A stretch of 64,000 nucleotides of DNA from Aestuariivirga sp. (lineage in GTDB: Bacteria; Pseudomonadota; Alphaproteobacteria; Rhizobiales; Aestuariivirgaceae), in NCBI RefSeq assembly GCF_020252405.1, contig NZ_JADCDA010000075.1:16931-80930 (forward strand). Reading direction: 5' to 3'. Position 1 is the first letter of the stretch. Every line of letters starts with the position of its first letter. The notes below the pieces were generated by a model, which saw nothing but the letters and a program-made list of their open reading frames with translations, had not been told where the DNA came from and made no database searches. Made by a program: the position numbers and the translations under genes. Of this stretch, positions 1-12,465 are shown in pieces.

Positions 1-109
1 TGGCGGAGACGGGTGTTTCAAGATCGGCGACGAGTCTGGTCGATACGATCTGCGCTTCGCCGCGGTCATAGGCGCTGGCGAAGCTCTCGTAATCGGGGGA
101 GATGATCAT
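1..109 (-). CDS. trpE: Anthranilate synthase component I, N-terminal fragment (cut by window edge)
   Basis: Only the first 36 codons are inside the window; the gene reads leftwards off the edge. The visible N-terminus begins MIISPDYESFASAYDRGEAQ, which I recognise as the start of alphaproteobacterial anthranilate synthase, the chorismate-to-anthranilate step of tryptophan synthesis. The ATG at 109-107 follows ppiD on the same strand with about 40 bp between them, and ppiD-trpE adjacency is common in rhizobia. Whether this is a TrpE or a fused TrpE-TrpG protein cannot be told from the fragment. Confidence 0.75.
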   Translation of the reverse strand, partial: MIISPDYESFASAYDRGEAQIVSTRLVADLETPVSA

Positions 110-134
110 TGGCCTATTCCGGCAGAAGGGTCAC

Positions 135-145
135 GGGGGGGGGGG
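135..145. repeat. Homopolymer of 11 G between ppiD and trpE
   Basis: Eleven consecutive G (eleven C on the coding strand) lie in the short spacer between the ppiD stop and the trpE start. Such tracts are prone to slippage and to sequencing error. It is outside both reading frames. Confidence 0.9.
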
Positions 146-149
146 CGGC

Positions 150-2036
150 TCAGTTCGTCTGTTGTCCCGCAACCTGTTGCCAGAGGGCGTCGTTGATCTT
201 GACGCCCACCTGGCCCTGCAGCGCGTTGAGATAGGCGGTGAGAATGGCGTCGGCCAGCTGCGGCTCAAGCGCGGCGGCGATGCTTTTCGCGTCGGGCGAA
301 TTGGGGTCGAAGGGCGGCAGCAGCACCGGCGCCGACTGCATCACGCGCGCGCCTTTGCCGTCAGGCTCCGCGGCGTAGGCGAAGCCGCTGTCGGGCACCG
401 AGAACAGCGCGCGGACGGCGGCGGCCCCGAAGCCGGCGCCCGTTTCGTTGCGCTTCAGGCCCTGGGCGGTTTGCACCTCCGCATTGACTTCCCTGGCGAG
501 GTCGTCGAGGCTGGCGCCGGACCGGGCGCGCTCCACCAGCTTCCTCGCCTTTTCCTCCGAGCCGGCCCTGACCTTTGTGGCCATGACCGCGGCGCGGGCC
601 TGGTCCTTCACCTGGTCGAAAGGCTTGAGCGCCGCGGGCACGACTTCGCGCACCTCGTACCAGACATAGCCGTTGTCCAGCGAGATCGCGTCATTCTCGA
701 CGCCGACGTCGCTGGAGAAGCTGGCCTGCAGCACCTCCGGCGCATGCGGGATGTCGAGGGGCTTGCCCGCCTTGTCATTGCCCTGGGCATCGGCCGCCGC
801 GATCAGGACGAAGGGAATGCCGGCCTTGGCGGCAATGTCCTCGAATTTGGTCTGGGCGGCGCGCGCGTCTTCCACAGCTTCGTAGATGGACTGGATCTGC
901 CCGATCGCCTGCTCCATCCTGACGCGCTCCGAAAGCTGCGGCTTCACCTCCTCGAGTGTGGCCTGGTGTTCCGGCACGATCCTCACCACCTTGAGAAGCG
1001 CGGTGGACAAAGCACCCTTGACGGGCTCGCTCACCGCGCCCTCCTGCAGCGCGAAGGCGGCATCGGCAATGGCCGGGTCGATGAAGTCGGCCTTGGTTTT
1101 GTCGGCGAAGGTGGCGTCAGCCTCGGTGAGGCCGCGCTCCCTGGCCAGCGCCAGAAAATCCGCGCCGCCCGCCAGCCTGGCCCTGGCGGCGGCGGCATCG
1201 GCGAGGCTGGGGAAGGTGATCTGCAGCACGGTGCGCTTCTCGGGCGAGAAATACTCGGCCTTGTGCTTGGCATAGGCGTCGGCGAGGTCCTGGTCGGTGA
1301 GGGTGATCCTCGACACGATGTCGGCGGGTTCAACCTTCATGATGGCGATCGAGCGGTGTTCGGGCGCGGTGTAGGCGGCCGGATTGGCGTCATATTCCTT
1401 CCTGATCTCGTCGCCGGTCGGGGGCGCCACCTCGCTTTCGGCGGTGGTGACCGTGAAAAAGCGCGCATCGCGCTGCTCATTGTCATAGCGGTACTGCGCC
1501 TCGACCAGGCCGGCGCCGGCGGCCACGCCGGCGGTGGCCGTCCCGGTCAGCGCCTCGCGCAGCCTGCGCTTGCGCTCCTCCGCGAAAAAGGTCGCTTCGC
1601 TGTAGCCGTTCTGCGCCAGCGCCTGCCTGAAGCGGTCGGCGTTGAACTTGCCCGCCGCATCGAGGAAGGCCGGATTGGCCATCACGTCCTTGGCAAGGAA
1701 CTGGTCTGACACGCCGAGCTTAAGCCTGGCGGCCTCGTCGTCCAGCGCCGCGCCCTGGATCAGAAATGCGAGCACGCCCTTGTCGATGCCATAGGCGCGG
1801 GCCTGCTCGGGCGTGATGCCCTGGCCGGTCTGGCGGGCAATGTCCTGCAGCCGGTCCCGAAAGGCCTTGTCATATTCCGCGGCGGTCACCTTCTGGCTGC
1901 CGACGGTGGCAAGCCCGGCGGACGAACCGAAGCGGAACACGTCAGCGATTCCCCATACGCCGAAGCTCACGGCCAGCAAGCCAATGAGGAGCTTCGCCAC
2001 CCAACCCTTGGCGGCCTTGCGCATGGAATCCATCAT
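150..2036 (-). CDS. ppiD: PpiD-like periplasmic peptidyl-prolyl isomerase (SurA N-terminal domain)
   Basis: A 628-residue membrane-anchored folding factor. A short basic N-terminus (MMDSMRKAAKGWVAK) precedes one membrane helix at about residues 14-34, then a SurA/PpiD-type chaperone domain and, around residues 250-370, a parvulin-like rotamase region. The length matches PpiD (about 620-640). It should assist folding of outer-membrane and periplasmic proteins from the outer face of the inner membrane. It is divergent from tpiA, sharing a 130-bp intergenic region, and is followed by trpE. A GAGGA ribosome site lies about 10 bases before the first ATG. Family assignment is firm; isomerase activity is not shown, as many PpiD parvulin domains are weak enzymes. 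Confidence 0.88.
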   Translation of the reverse strand: MMDSMRKAAKGWVAKLLIGLLAVSFGVWGIADVFRFGSSAGLATVGSQKVTAAEYDKAFRDRLQDIARQTGQGITPEQARAYGIDKGVLAFLIQGAALDDEAARLKLGVSDQFLAKDVMANPAFLDAAGKFNADRFRQALAQNGYSEATFFAEERKRRLREALTGTATAGVAAGAGLVEAQYRYDNEQRDARFFTVTTAESEVAPPTGDEIRKEYDANPAAYTAPEHRSIAIMKVEPADIVSRITLTDQDLADAYAKHKAEYFSPEKRTVLQITFPSLADAAAARARLAGGADFLALARERGLTEADATFADKTKADFIDPAIADAAFALQEGAVSEPVKGALSTALLKVVRIVPEHQATLEEVKPQLSERVRMEQAIGQIQSIYEAVEDARAAQTKFEDIAAKAGIPFVLIAAADAQGNDKAGKPLDIPHAPEVLQASFSSDVGVENDAISLDNGYVWYEVREVVPAALKPFDQVKDQARAAVMATKVRAGSEEKARKLVERARSGASLDDLAREVNAEVQTAQGLKRNETGAGFGAAAVRALFSVPDSGFAYAAEPDGKGARVMQSAPVLLPPFDPNSPDAKSIAAALEPQLADAILTAYLNALQGQVGVKINDALWQQVAGQQTN

Positions 2037-2166
2037 GTCAGAACATTCCTCATAAACTGCCGAGCCTCACCGGGCGCGGCGCACTATAGGTAGGCGAACA
2101 CCCCCTCGCAAGCGCGGGATGCGTCTGCTAAGAGTCTGTTTCGCAAGGGAGTGAGAGCAGTCAATC

Positions 2167-2925
2167 ATGGCAAGCAAAGGGCCGCGGCCGCTGGTCGCCG
2201 GAAACTGGAAAATGAACGGCAGCCTGGCTATGCTGAGGGAGCCCCGCCTCCTCGCCGCCATGCTCAAGGATGTGAGGCTGAAGGCCGACGTGATGGTCTG
2301 CCCGCCGGCGATTCTCATCCGCCGGGTGAAATCGGTGCTGAAAGGCTCCAAGATCAAGGTTGGCGGCCAGGACTGCCACTGGAACGCGGCGGGCGCCCAC
2401 ACCGGCGACATTTCAGCGGACATGCTGAAGGAGGCGGGCTGCACTGCTGTCATCGTCGGTCATTCCGAGCGCCGCGCCAACCACGGCGAGACCGACGAGA
2501 TCGTGGCCCGGAAGGCCAGGGCCGTCCAGAAAGCGGGGCTCAAGGCCATCATCTGCATCGGCGAGACGCTGGAGGAGCGGAAGGCGGGCAAGACGCTGGA
2601 CGTGGTCGCCCGCCAGATCAAAGGCTCCCTGCCGCACGAGTCGGCGGCGTCGGACACGGTGATCGCCTATGAGCCGGTCTGGGCCATCGGCACGGGACTG
2701 ACCCCCACCACCGCGGAAGTGGCCGAAGTGCATGCCCTGATCCGCAACGAACTGGGTGGCCTGATGAGCAATGACGGAGCGGGGGTGCGCATCCTTTATG
2801 GCGGGTCGGTGAAGCCCTCCAACGCCGGGGACCTGATGAGCCTGCCCAATGTGAATGGCGCGCTGGTTGGCGGCGCCAGCCTTAAGGCGGCTGATTTCCT
2901 GGGGATTATCAAGGTCTTCGCGTAA
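2167..2925 (+). CDS. tpiA: Triosephosphate isomerase
   Basis: This 252-residue (beta/alpha)8 barrel enzyme interconverts dihydroxyacetone phosphate and glyceraldehyde 3-phosphate. Visible family marks are GNWKMNG near the N-terminus (catalytic Lys), GHSERR (catalytic His), the AYEPVWAIGTG segment carrying the catalytic Glu and flexible loop 6, and ILYGGSVKPSNA phosphate-binding residues near the end. The start is preceded by a GGGAGTGAGAG-type site. The stop overlaps the next start as TAATG, so the downstream gene is probably translationally coupled. The position, divergent from ppiD and upstream of secG and pyrG, is usual for rhizobia. Confidence 0.97.
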   Translation: MASKGPRPLVAGNWKMNGSLAMLREPRLLAAMLKDVRLKADVMVCPPAILIRRVKSVLKGSKIKVGGQDCHWNAAGAHTGDISADMLKEAGCTAVIVGHSERRANHGETDEIVARKARAVQKAGLKAIICIGETLEERKAGKTLDVVARQIKGSLPHESAASDTVIAYEPVWAIGTGLTPTTAEVAEVHALIRNELGGLMSNDGAGVRILYGGSVKPSNAGDLMSLPNVNGALVGGASLKAADFLGIIKVFA

Positions 2926-3410
2926 TGTCAGAAATCCCCACTTTAACCAAGCGCAGGCTCCAGGCGCAGGTGATCGGGCCGATCTATGCCGAGATGGTGG
3001 AACAGCTCGGTCAGGAAAAGGCGGCGGCCATCCTCGACGCCGCGATCAGCAAGGCGGCGGTGGCCGAGGGGCGATATTTCGCCGGGAAAACCGGCGGCCA
3101 GACCTCCATGGCCGAATTCATCAAGCTCTACGAGCACTGGACGGCGGACGGGGCACTGGAAATGAAGGTGCTGAAGGCGGATGACACGTCCTTCGATTTT
3201 GACATCACCCGCTGCCGCTATGCCGAGACCTACAAGGAGATGGGTCTGGGCAAGATCGGTCACCTGCTGTCCTGCAACCGCGACGGGACTTTCTGCGAGG
3301 GCTATGACCCCAACATCGTCCTGGAGCGCAAGCAGACCATTATGGAAGGTGCTTCCTGCTGCACCTTCCGCTACCGCTACAAGGGAGCGGCCGGGCAGGA
3401 CGTGGAGTGA
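2925..3410 (+). CDS. L-2-amino-thiazoline-4-carboxylic acid hydrolase family protein
   Basis: The 161-residue protein resembles the ATC hydrolase family (PF14196), named for conversion of L-2-amino-thiazoline-4-carboxylate towards L-cysteine. The C-terminal third has clustered Cys residues (LSCNRDGTFCEGYDP, then ASCCTF) and the segment FDITRCRYAETYKEMG typical of this group. It begins at TAATG on the tpiA stop, so it is probably cotranscribed with tpiA. Most members of this family are uncharacterised, and the real substrate here is unknown. Family call from recognisable motifs, function inferred only. Confidence 0.7.
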   Translation: MSEIPTLTKRRLQAQVIGPIYAEMVEQLGQEKAAAILDAAISKAAVAEGRYFAGKTGGQTSMAEFIKLYEHWTADGALEMKVLKADDTSFDFDITRCRYAETYKEMGLGKIGHLLSCNRDGTFCEGYDPNIVLERKQTIMEGASCCTFRYRYKGAAGQDVE

Positions 3411-3438
3411 CTAAAAGCGGGTGTTCAGAAAATAGTCC

Positions 3439-3467
3439 TTGACAGCGCGCGCTCGATGTGCTAGAAA
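3439..3467 (+). promoter_or_regulatory. Sigma70-type promoter for secG-pyrG
   Basis: TTGACA at 3439-3444 and TAGAAA at 3462-3467 are separated by exactly 17 bp. The secG start lies about 115 bp downstream, and the gene before it ends at 3410. This is the clearest internal vegetative promoter found in the left part of the window. Confidence 0.65.
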
Positions 3468-3582
3468 GGCGCATCATCCTGAAATCTCCTCACTCTACCC
3501 CGGCCAGCCCCTGCCGGTTGCTTTCCCCGGATGAAGCGGGTAAAGCCAGCCCGCAATTTGATCGGAAAAACCCGGAACGCCC

Positions 3583-3957
3583 ATGGAAACCGTCATTCTC
3601 GTCATTCACCTCGTTGTTGCCCTGTCGCTGACCGGCGTGGTGTTGCTGCAGCGCTCGGAGGGCGGTGCGCTGGGAATCGGCGGTGGCGGCGGCTCGGGGG
3701 GCAATTTGTTCACGGCGCGCGGTGCCGGCAATGCGCTGACGCGGACCACGGCCTGGCTGGCGGTGGCCTTCTTCTCGACCTCGATCGCCCTCACGGTGAT
3801 CGCCACCCACCGCGTGTCCGGCTCGGTGATCGACAACGTGACGCCGCCGGCCGCCACAGGCCCGGAGCAGGCCAAGCCCGTGCCAGGCGATTCCCCGGTG
3901 CTGCCCAAACTGGCGCCCGCCGCGCCGGCCCAGCCGCAGGTTCCAGTCAGCCCGTAA
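3583..3957 (+). CDS. secG: Preprotein translocase subunit SecG
   Basis: A 124-residue small inner-membrane subunit of the SecYEG channel. It shows the SecG plan: membrane helix at residues 3-20, the loop LQRSEGGALGIGGGGG rich in Gly, then NLFTARGAGNALTR and a second helix at about 53-75. The C-terminal tail is Pro/Ala-rich, as often seen in rhizobial SecG. The gene stands alone between a good promoter and a strong hairpin terminator and is followed by pyrG. It accelerates protein translocation but is usually not essential. Confidence 0.95.
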   Translation: METVILVIHLVVALSLTGVVLLQRSEGGALGIGGGGGSGGNLFTARGAGNALTRTTAWLAVAFFSTSIALTVIATHRVSGSVIDNVTPPAATGPEQAKPVPGDSPVLPKLAPAAPAQPQVPVSP

Positions 3958-3983
3958 GGCCACGTATTTATTGATTTATCCAC

Positions 3984-4012
3984 AAAGCCCGGAAACGCTG
4001 TTTCCGGGCTTT
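3984..4012 (+). terminator. Rho-independent-like hairpin after secG
   Basis: A perfect 13-bp inverted repeat (arms 3984-3996 and 4000-4012) with a 3-base loop lies 26 bp after the secG stop. The arms end in AAA/TTT, so a short U run follows the stem. pyrG starts 34 bp further on, so this could also partly separate secG and pyrG transcription. Confidence 0.75.
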
Positions 4013-4040
4013 CCAATGTGATGTGAAGCAGATAGGGTGA

Positions 4041-5675
<1,635 letters not shown>

Positions 5676-5679
5676 CCCG

Positions 5680-8040
5680 ATGCGCGCGGCACGCATCCTG
5701 CTGGGGGCGCTGCTTGCGCTGTGCCTTGCGGTTTCCGCGGGCTTTGCGCTCGACCGCGCCATCATCGGCGAGACGGACCGCGCGCTGCAGCAGCTGCGCA
5801 TCGACCTCGACGGCGCGGGCATGCAGCTGCGGAGGCCCAACCTCAGCGACAAGGAACTCGCCAGCCTCAAGGTCACGCTCGAAAAGATCCGAACCACGGC
5901 GGCGGACAGGTCGATCAAGCTGCTTGGTCCGCTGGGAGAGGTGACGCAGCAGCTGAACTCGCTGGGCGCCGCGCCCGCCGCCGGCCAGAAGGAGGATGAG
6001 GGCGTCGCCCAATCGCGCGCCGACCTCACGGCAACGCGTGACAGGCTGCAAAGCCTCAAGGCGCAGCTCGACGTGGTCACCGTCGAGGCCGAGCAGCTTT
6101 CGAGGTCGGTGTCGAGCATACAGCGAAACCAGTTCTTCGGCCGCATCTTCGACCGCACCCGGTCCGTGTTCAACCCGCAGCTCTGGTATGACCTGGTGGC
6201 GGGCGTGGGCGTGCTGTTCACCGGTCTGTCGCTGATGCTGCGCAACTGGTGGGCGGACGTATCGCAGACGGCGCAGCCGCTGGGGCTGCTGATGATCCCG
6301 GTTTTCGTCACTGCGTTTGCTTTTGCCTTCCGGCTTCTCAAGCGGTTCTTCGCGCGCTGGCTGACGGGCTACAAGGCTTCGGTCCGCCCCATCGACAACA
6401 TGACCCGGCTGTGGATCATCCTGCGCGCCCTGATGGTGACCCTGGCGGCGCTGGCGATCCTGTTCTTGCCGATCCGCTTCGCGCTGGAGACGAGCGGCTA
6501 TTTCAGCGATGCAACGCCGCGCATGGTGATGCTGTGGGAGGCGGTGCGCGACACGGTGTTCACCACCATCTTCTATTACGTGCTCGGACGGCGCATGGCG
6601 GCCCCCGGACGCCCCGAGATCCGCATTGTCAACATGGACGAACGGTCGGCCCGGCGGTTCGCCTGGCTGGTGGGCCTCACGGCCTTCGCCGCCACCTTCA
6701 ACAAGCAGTTCGGCCAGATCTCGGCCGGCATGTATCTGAGCCTCAACTACACGCAGGGGCAGTCGGCGCTGGGCGCGCTCATCCTGCTGGTGCTGACGAG
6801 CCTCGTGCTGCTGGCGCTGCGCAAACAGCCGGGCCTTCCGCAGGAGGATAAGCGGCGCTTCTATTTCGGCTGGGCCACCAGGCTGGCACCCCTCGTGTGG
6901 GCGCTGATCTTCGTCGGCTTCGCGGCGCTGGCCACGGGCTATCTGGCGCTCGGCGACTACATCGCTCACCAGATCGTGCGCACCGCCATGGTCGTGACGC
7001 TGGTGTTCCTGGTCTATTACCTGCTCGACGCCATGGTGCAGGCGAGCTTCGATCCGCAGTCGAATTTCGGCACCTTCCTTCGCCGCATCACCGGGCTTGG
7101 CGAACGCGCCATCGAGCGGCTGGGCCTGATGTTCCGCACCATGGTCGATCTCGTGCTGGTGATCGTCGGCGTGCCCACCCTGCTGCTGCTGTGGACGCTG
7201 AACTGGGTCGACATGCGGGGCCTTCTCACCACCCTCTCCCTCGGCATCACCATCGGCGACGTCACCATCCTGCCGGGAACGCTCGCCATCATGCTGGCGA
7301 TTCTGGTTCTCGGCGTCATCGCCACCAAGCTGTTCAACAGCTGGCTCGATCGCCGCATCCTGTCGGACACGCGGATCAAGAAAGGCGTGCAGGATTCGAT
7401 CCTCACGGGATCGCGCTATATCGGATACCTCCTCGCGGGCGTCTTCGCGCTCACGGCGGCGGGCGTCGATTTCTCCAGCCTCGCCATCATCGCCGGCGCG
7501 CTCGGCCTCGGTATCGGTCTCGGCCTGCAGTCGATCATCAACAACTTCGTCTCGGGCGTCATCCTGCTGGCCGAGCGGCCGATCCGGGTGGGCGACTGGG
7601 TGTCGCTGCCGGAGGGCGAGGGCATTGTCAGGCGCATCAACGTGCGGTCGACCGAGATCGAGACCTTCGATTCCTGTTCGATCATTCTGCCGAATTCGGC
7701 TCTGGTCACCGAAGCCGTCAAGAACTGGACCCACAATGACGACATGGGCCGCTTCTCGGTCGACGTGGTGGTCGACTACGACACGGACGCCGAGGTGATG
7801 CGGAAACTGCTGCTCGACACCGCGAGGGCCCACCCCAAGGTTCTGAAGCATCCCGCCCCCGTGGTTCTGCTGACCAGCTTCGGCAAGAACGGCCTCGAAT
7901 TCGTGGTCCGGGCCTTCGTCGCCGACGTGCTGACGGGCGCCCAGGTCGCAAGCGACATCCGCTTCGCTCTTTTGTCGCAATTCCGCGGCATGGGCATAAC
8001 CATTGCCCAGGCCGTGCCGGTGGTGCAGGCGGCGAAGTGA
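5680..8040 (+). CDS. MscS-family mechanosensitive channel with DUF3772-type N-terminus
   Basis: A 786-residue inner-membrane channel of the long MscS/MscK type. It has a signal-like first helix (residues 5-24), a periplasmic helical region with heptad-like stretches (about 25-155) matching DUF3772, many membrane helices between about 165 and 560, then the MscS pore. The pore helix GLGIGLGLQSIINNFVSG is Gly/Ala-rich as in MscS TM3, and is followed by the beta domain (RPIRVGDWVSLPEGEGIVRRI) and a cytosolic vestibule. It should release solutes on hypo-osmotic shock. It begins 4 bp after pyrG and overlaps the next gene, so it is probably in the pyrG transcript. Channel gating is inferred from family. 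Confidence 0.9.
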   Translation: MRAARILLGALLALCLAVSAGFALDRAIIGETDRALQQLRIDLDGAGMQLRRPNLSDKELASLKVTLEKIRTTAADRSIKLLGPLGEVTQQLNSLGAAPAAGQKEDEGVAQSRADLTATRDRLQSLKAQLDVVTVEAEQLSRSVSSIQRNQFFGRIFDRTRSVFNPQLWYDLVAGVGVLFTGLSLMLRNWWADVSQTAQPLGLLMIPVFVTAFAFAFRLLKRFFARWLTGYKASVRPIDNMTRLWIILRALMVTLAALAILFLPIRFALETSGYFSDATPRMVMLWEAVRDTVFTTIFYYVLGRRMAAPGRPEIRIVNMDERSARRFAWLVGLTAFAATFNKQFGQISAGMYLSLNYTQGQSALGALILLVLTSLVLLALRKQPGLPQEDKRRFYFGWATRLAPLVWALIFVGFAALATGYLALGDYIAHQIVRTAMVVTLVFLVYYLLDAMVQASFDPQSNFGTFLRRITGLGERAIERLGLMFRTMVDLVLVIVGVPTLLLLWTLNWVDMRGLLTTLSLGITIGDVTILPGTLAIMLAILVLGVIATKLFNSWLDRRILSDTRIKKGVQDSILTGSRYIGYLLAGVFALTAAGVDFSSLAIIAGALGLGIGLGLQSIINNFVSGVILLAERPIRVGDWVSLPEGEGIVRRINVRSTEIETFDSCSIILPNSALVTEAVKNWTHNDDMGRFSVDVVVDYDTDAEVMRKLLLDTARAHPKVLKHPAPVVLLTSFGKNGLEFVVRAFVADVLTGAQVASDIRFALLSQFRGMGITIAQAVPVVQAAK

Positions 8041-8501
8041 CGGGACATATGGACACCCAGGGCAGCAAGACCCCTCCGCAAAGCGGGCTCGACCATCTCC
8101 GCCAGCTGCTGCAGGGCTGGCATGGCTCGGCCATGGCCGAAACGTTGAATTTCCGCCTCATTGCGGTCGACGACGGCACGGCCACTTTCGAGGCCTTCCC
8201 ATCGCCCAAGTTCTATAACCCGCAGATGCGCATGCATGGCGGCTATGCGGCGACGCTGATCGACTCGGCCACCGGCTGCGCGGTGCAGACCAAGCTGCCC
8301 GCCGGAACCGGCTATGGCACGATCGAGCTCAAGGTGAACTACGTCGGCAAGATCGACGCCTCGGTGACGCGCCTCATCTGCACCGGCACGGTGATCCATG
8401 CCGGCCGCATCATGCTGACGGCGGAAGCGAAGCTCACCGGCGACAACGGCAAACTCTACGCCCATGGCTCGGGCACATTCCTGGTGTATCCCACGAAATG
8501 A
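8037..8501 (+). CDS. PaaI-family (hotdog) thioesterase
   Basis: The 154-residue protein has a single hotdog domain with the helix [10 protein letters not shown] preceding SATGCAV, and the strand [13 protein letters not shown], as in PaaI-type acyl-CoA thioesterases. The substrate is unknown. Two starts are possible: GTG at 8037, overlapping the previous stop as GTGA with an AGGCGG sequence upstream, or ATG at 8049. The first is used here because its ribosome site is better placed. It overlaps kdsA by 4 bp, so the pair is likely translated together. It sits, with the MscS gene, between pyrG and kdsA. Confidence 0.85.
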   Translation: MTGHMDTQGSKTPPQSGLDHLRQLLQGWHGSAMAETLNFRLIAVDDGTATFEAFPSPKFYNPQMRMHGGYAATLIDSATGCAVQTKLPAGTGYGTIELKVNYVGKIDASVTRLICTGTVIHAGRIMLTAEAKLTGDNGKLYAHGSGTFLVYPTK

Positions 8502-9328
8502 CTCCCAACAGCATCGTCTCCGCCACCAACGTCAGTTTCAGCAACAGCCTCCCGATCTCGCTCATCGCCGGCCCCTGCCAGATGGAGAGCCGCGACCATG
8601 CCTTCATGATGGCGGAGAGGCTCAAGGAGATCTGCACCCGCCTCGGCATCGGGCTGGTCTACAAATCGAGTTTCGACAAGGCCAACCGGACCAGCCTCCA
8701 GGGCCGGCGCGGCATGGGGCTTGAAAAATCGCTCGCCGTCTTCGCCGACCTGCGCAAGGAACTGGGCCTCGCCCTGCTCACCGACGTGCATGAGAGAGGC
8801 CAGTGCGCCGAGGTGGCGACCGTGGTGGACATTCTGCAGATCCCGGCCTTCCTCTGCCGCCAGACGGACCTGCTGATCGCGGCGGCCGAAACGGGCCGGG
8901 CCGTGAACGTCAAGAAGGGCCAGTTTCTGGCGCCATGGGACATGAAGAACGTTCTGTCCAAGATCGTCGACAGCGGCAATCCCAACGTTCTGCTCACCGA
9001 ACGCGGCGCGTCCTTCGGCTACAACACGCTGGTCTCCGACATGCGCGCACTGCCGGTCATGGCGGCGACCGGCGCACCGGTGATCTTCGACGCCACCCAT
9101 TCGGTGCAGCAGCCGGGAGGCCAGGGCGCCTCGTCGGGCGGTGAGCGCCGCATGGTGCCGGTGCTGGCGCGCGCTGCCGTGGCCGTGGGTGTGGCCGGCG
9201 TGTTCATCGAAACCCACCAGGACCCGGACAATGCGCCCTCCGACGGCCCCAACATGGTGCCGATCGGCCAGATGGAAGGGTTGCTGCGGACGCTGATGGC
9301 GCTGGACAGGGTGGCGAAGGCGGTTTGA
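8498..9328 (+). CDS. kdsA: 3-deoxy-8-phosphooctulonate synthase (KDO-8-P synthase)
   Basis: A 276-residue TIM-barrel enzyme that condenses phosphoenolpyruvate with arabinose 5-phosphate, the first step of KDO synthesis for lipid A core. Hallmarks are [13 protein letters not shown] at the N-terminus, [25 protein letters not shown], and [14 protein letters not shown]. The ATG overlaps the previous stop as ATGA. Whether it is the metal-dependent class was not settled. It lies upstream of eno, the usual rhizobial order. Its presence confirms a lipopolysaccharide-bearing Gram-negative. Confidence 0.96.
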   Translation: MTPNSIVSATNVSFSNSLPISLIAGPCQMESRDHAFMMAERLKEICTRLGIGLVYKSSFDKANRTSLQGRRGMGLEKSLAVFADLRKELGLALLTDVHERGQCAEVATVVDILQIPAFLCRQTDLLIAAAETGRAVNVKKGQFLAPWDMKNVLSKIVDSGNPNVLLTERGASFGYNTLVSDMRALPVMAATGAPVIFDATHSVQQPGGQGASSGGERRMVPVLARAAVAVGVAGVFIETHQDPDNAPSDGPNMVPIGQMEGLLRTLMALDRVAKAV

Positions 9329-9381
9329 TGCCGTCATCCCTCCCGCATCCGTCTTGCAAACGACATTCGCCCCCGCCATAA

Positions 9382-11346
<1,965 letters not shown>

Positions 11347-11350
<4 letters not shown>

Positions 11351-12273
11351 GCCTTCGAATTCCTGACCGCGAAGATGCCGGCCGCGATGATGATGACGGT
11401 GCCGGTCACCGTCGTCCAGCGCGGGATTTCCGCGAAGAACAGGAAGCCCCAGAGCGGCACCCAGAACATGCCGGTATATTCGAACACCGTGACAAGATTG
11501 GCCCGCGCCAGACGATAGGCGTGGGTGAGCAGCGTCATGCCCAGCGCGGCGATGACGCCGCACAGGCCCATGAGAAGGAGATCGCGCAGGTCCGGCACGG
11601 CCCAGGGCCTGACCAGGAATTCGAGGCTCGGATGCGCGGCATGGGTGACGCCAAGCAGGTGGAAGGCGAGGGCGACGCCCGCCGCAGCCACCATGTAGAC
11701 GGCGTTGACGTAGAAGGCCATGACGGTGGTGGGCTCATCCGCGCTGTAGCGCCGCGCCAGCACCATGGAAAGCGCATAGGCCGCGGCGCTGAACAGGCTC
11801 AGCAGGGCTGCCGGCTCAAACAGGCCAGTGCCCGGGCGCAGAATGATGAGCACGCCCACGAAGCCCGCGATCACCGCCCCCCAGGCCTTGAGCGTCACCT
11901 TCTCGCGCAGGAAAAGCGCGGCGAGGATGGTGACGAAAATCGGCGAGGTGAAGAACAGCGCCACCGCCTCGGCCAGCGGCAGCGCCGGGAAGGCCATGTA
12001 ATAGGTGGTGTAGGAGGTGAGGAGGATCAGGCCGCGCGCCACGAGCAGTTTCCAGTTTTTCGTGCGCAGCGCCTGCGGCCCCTTCTCGGCCCACACCATG
12101 GCGAAGAGGATGGGAAGCCCCACGACGGAGCGCAGCATGATGGCCAGCGTCACCGCATGGCTGCCGCTCAGACCCTTAAGGATCGCATCCTGGGCGGAGA
12201 ACACCAGCACACCGGCGCAGAGCGAGACAACGCCCACGAGGTTGCGGTTCATGGCGGGGGAGGGCTGAGTCAT
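11347..12273 (-). CDS. DMT-superfamily (EamA) transporter
   Basis: The 308-residue inner-membrane protein has about ten hydrophobic helices arranged as two EamA repeats. The first repeat holds VFSAQDAILKGLSG and the second ends with TEPTGMFWVPLWGFLFFAE-like residues (the visible order is EYTGMFWVPLWGFLFFAE). Such proteins export amino acids or metabolites; the substrate cannot be read from sequence. ATG 12273 is used; a second in-frame ATG at 12252 (MNRNLVG) is an alternative. A second DMT gene lies 190 bp upstream on the same strand, with modest similarity in layout. Confidence 0.9.
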
Positions 12274-12324
12274 GCACCCACCTTGGCGGGCAGCGGGGGC
12301 GGCTGCCAGCCGGGGCGCGGCATT

Positions 12325-12465
12325 TCAGGTCTGCTTGCGGCGTTTGGCGCCATTCCGCGGCGGCGGTGAGTGGCCGGATGCCCCTGACCACGCCCTTCTG
12401 CCGCACCAACGGGTCATGCTCAGGCTCTCGATCTGGGGCATGGCGGCGAACGCGACGGTCTTCAT
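12325..12465 (-). CDS. Possible 46-residue small ORF coupled to the upstream DMT gene
   Basis: An ATG overlaps the stop of the upstream DMT transporter gene as ATGA and opens a 46-codon frame (MKTVAFAAMPQIESLSMTRW at its start, basic end). I recognise no family. The coupling is suggestive, but the frame is short and the C-terminal half looks like untranslated GC-rich DNA, so it may be a remnant or chance. Confidence 0.2.
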   Translation of the reverse strand: MKTVAFAAMPQIESLSMTRWCGRRAWSGASGHSPPPRNGAKRRKQT

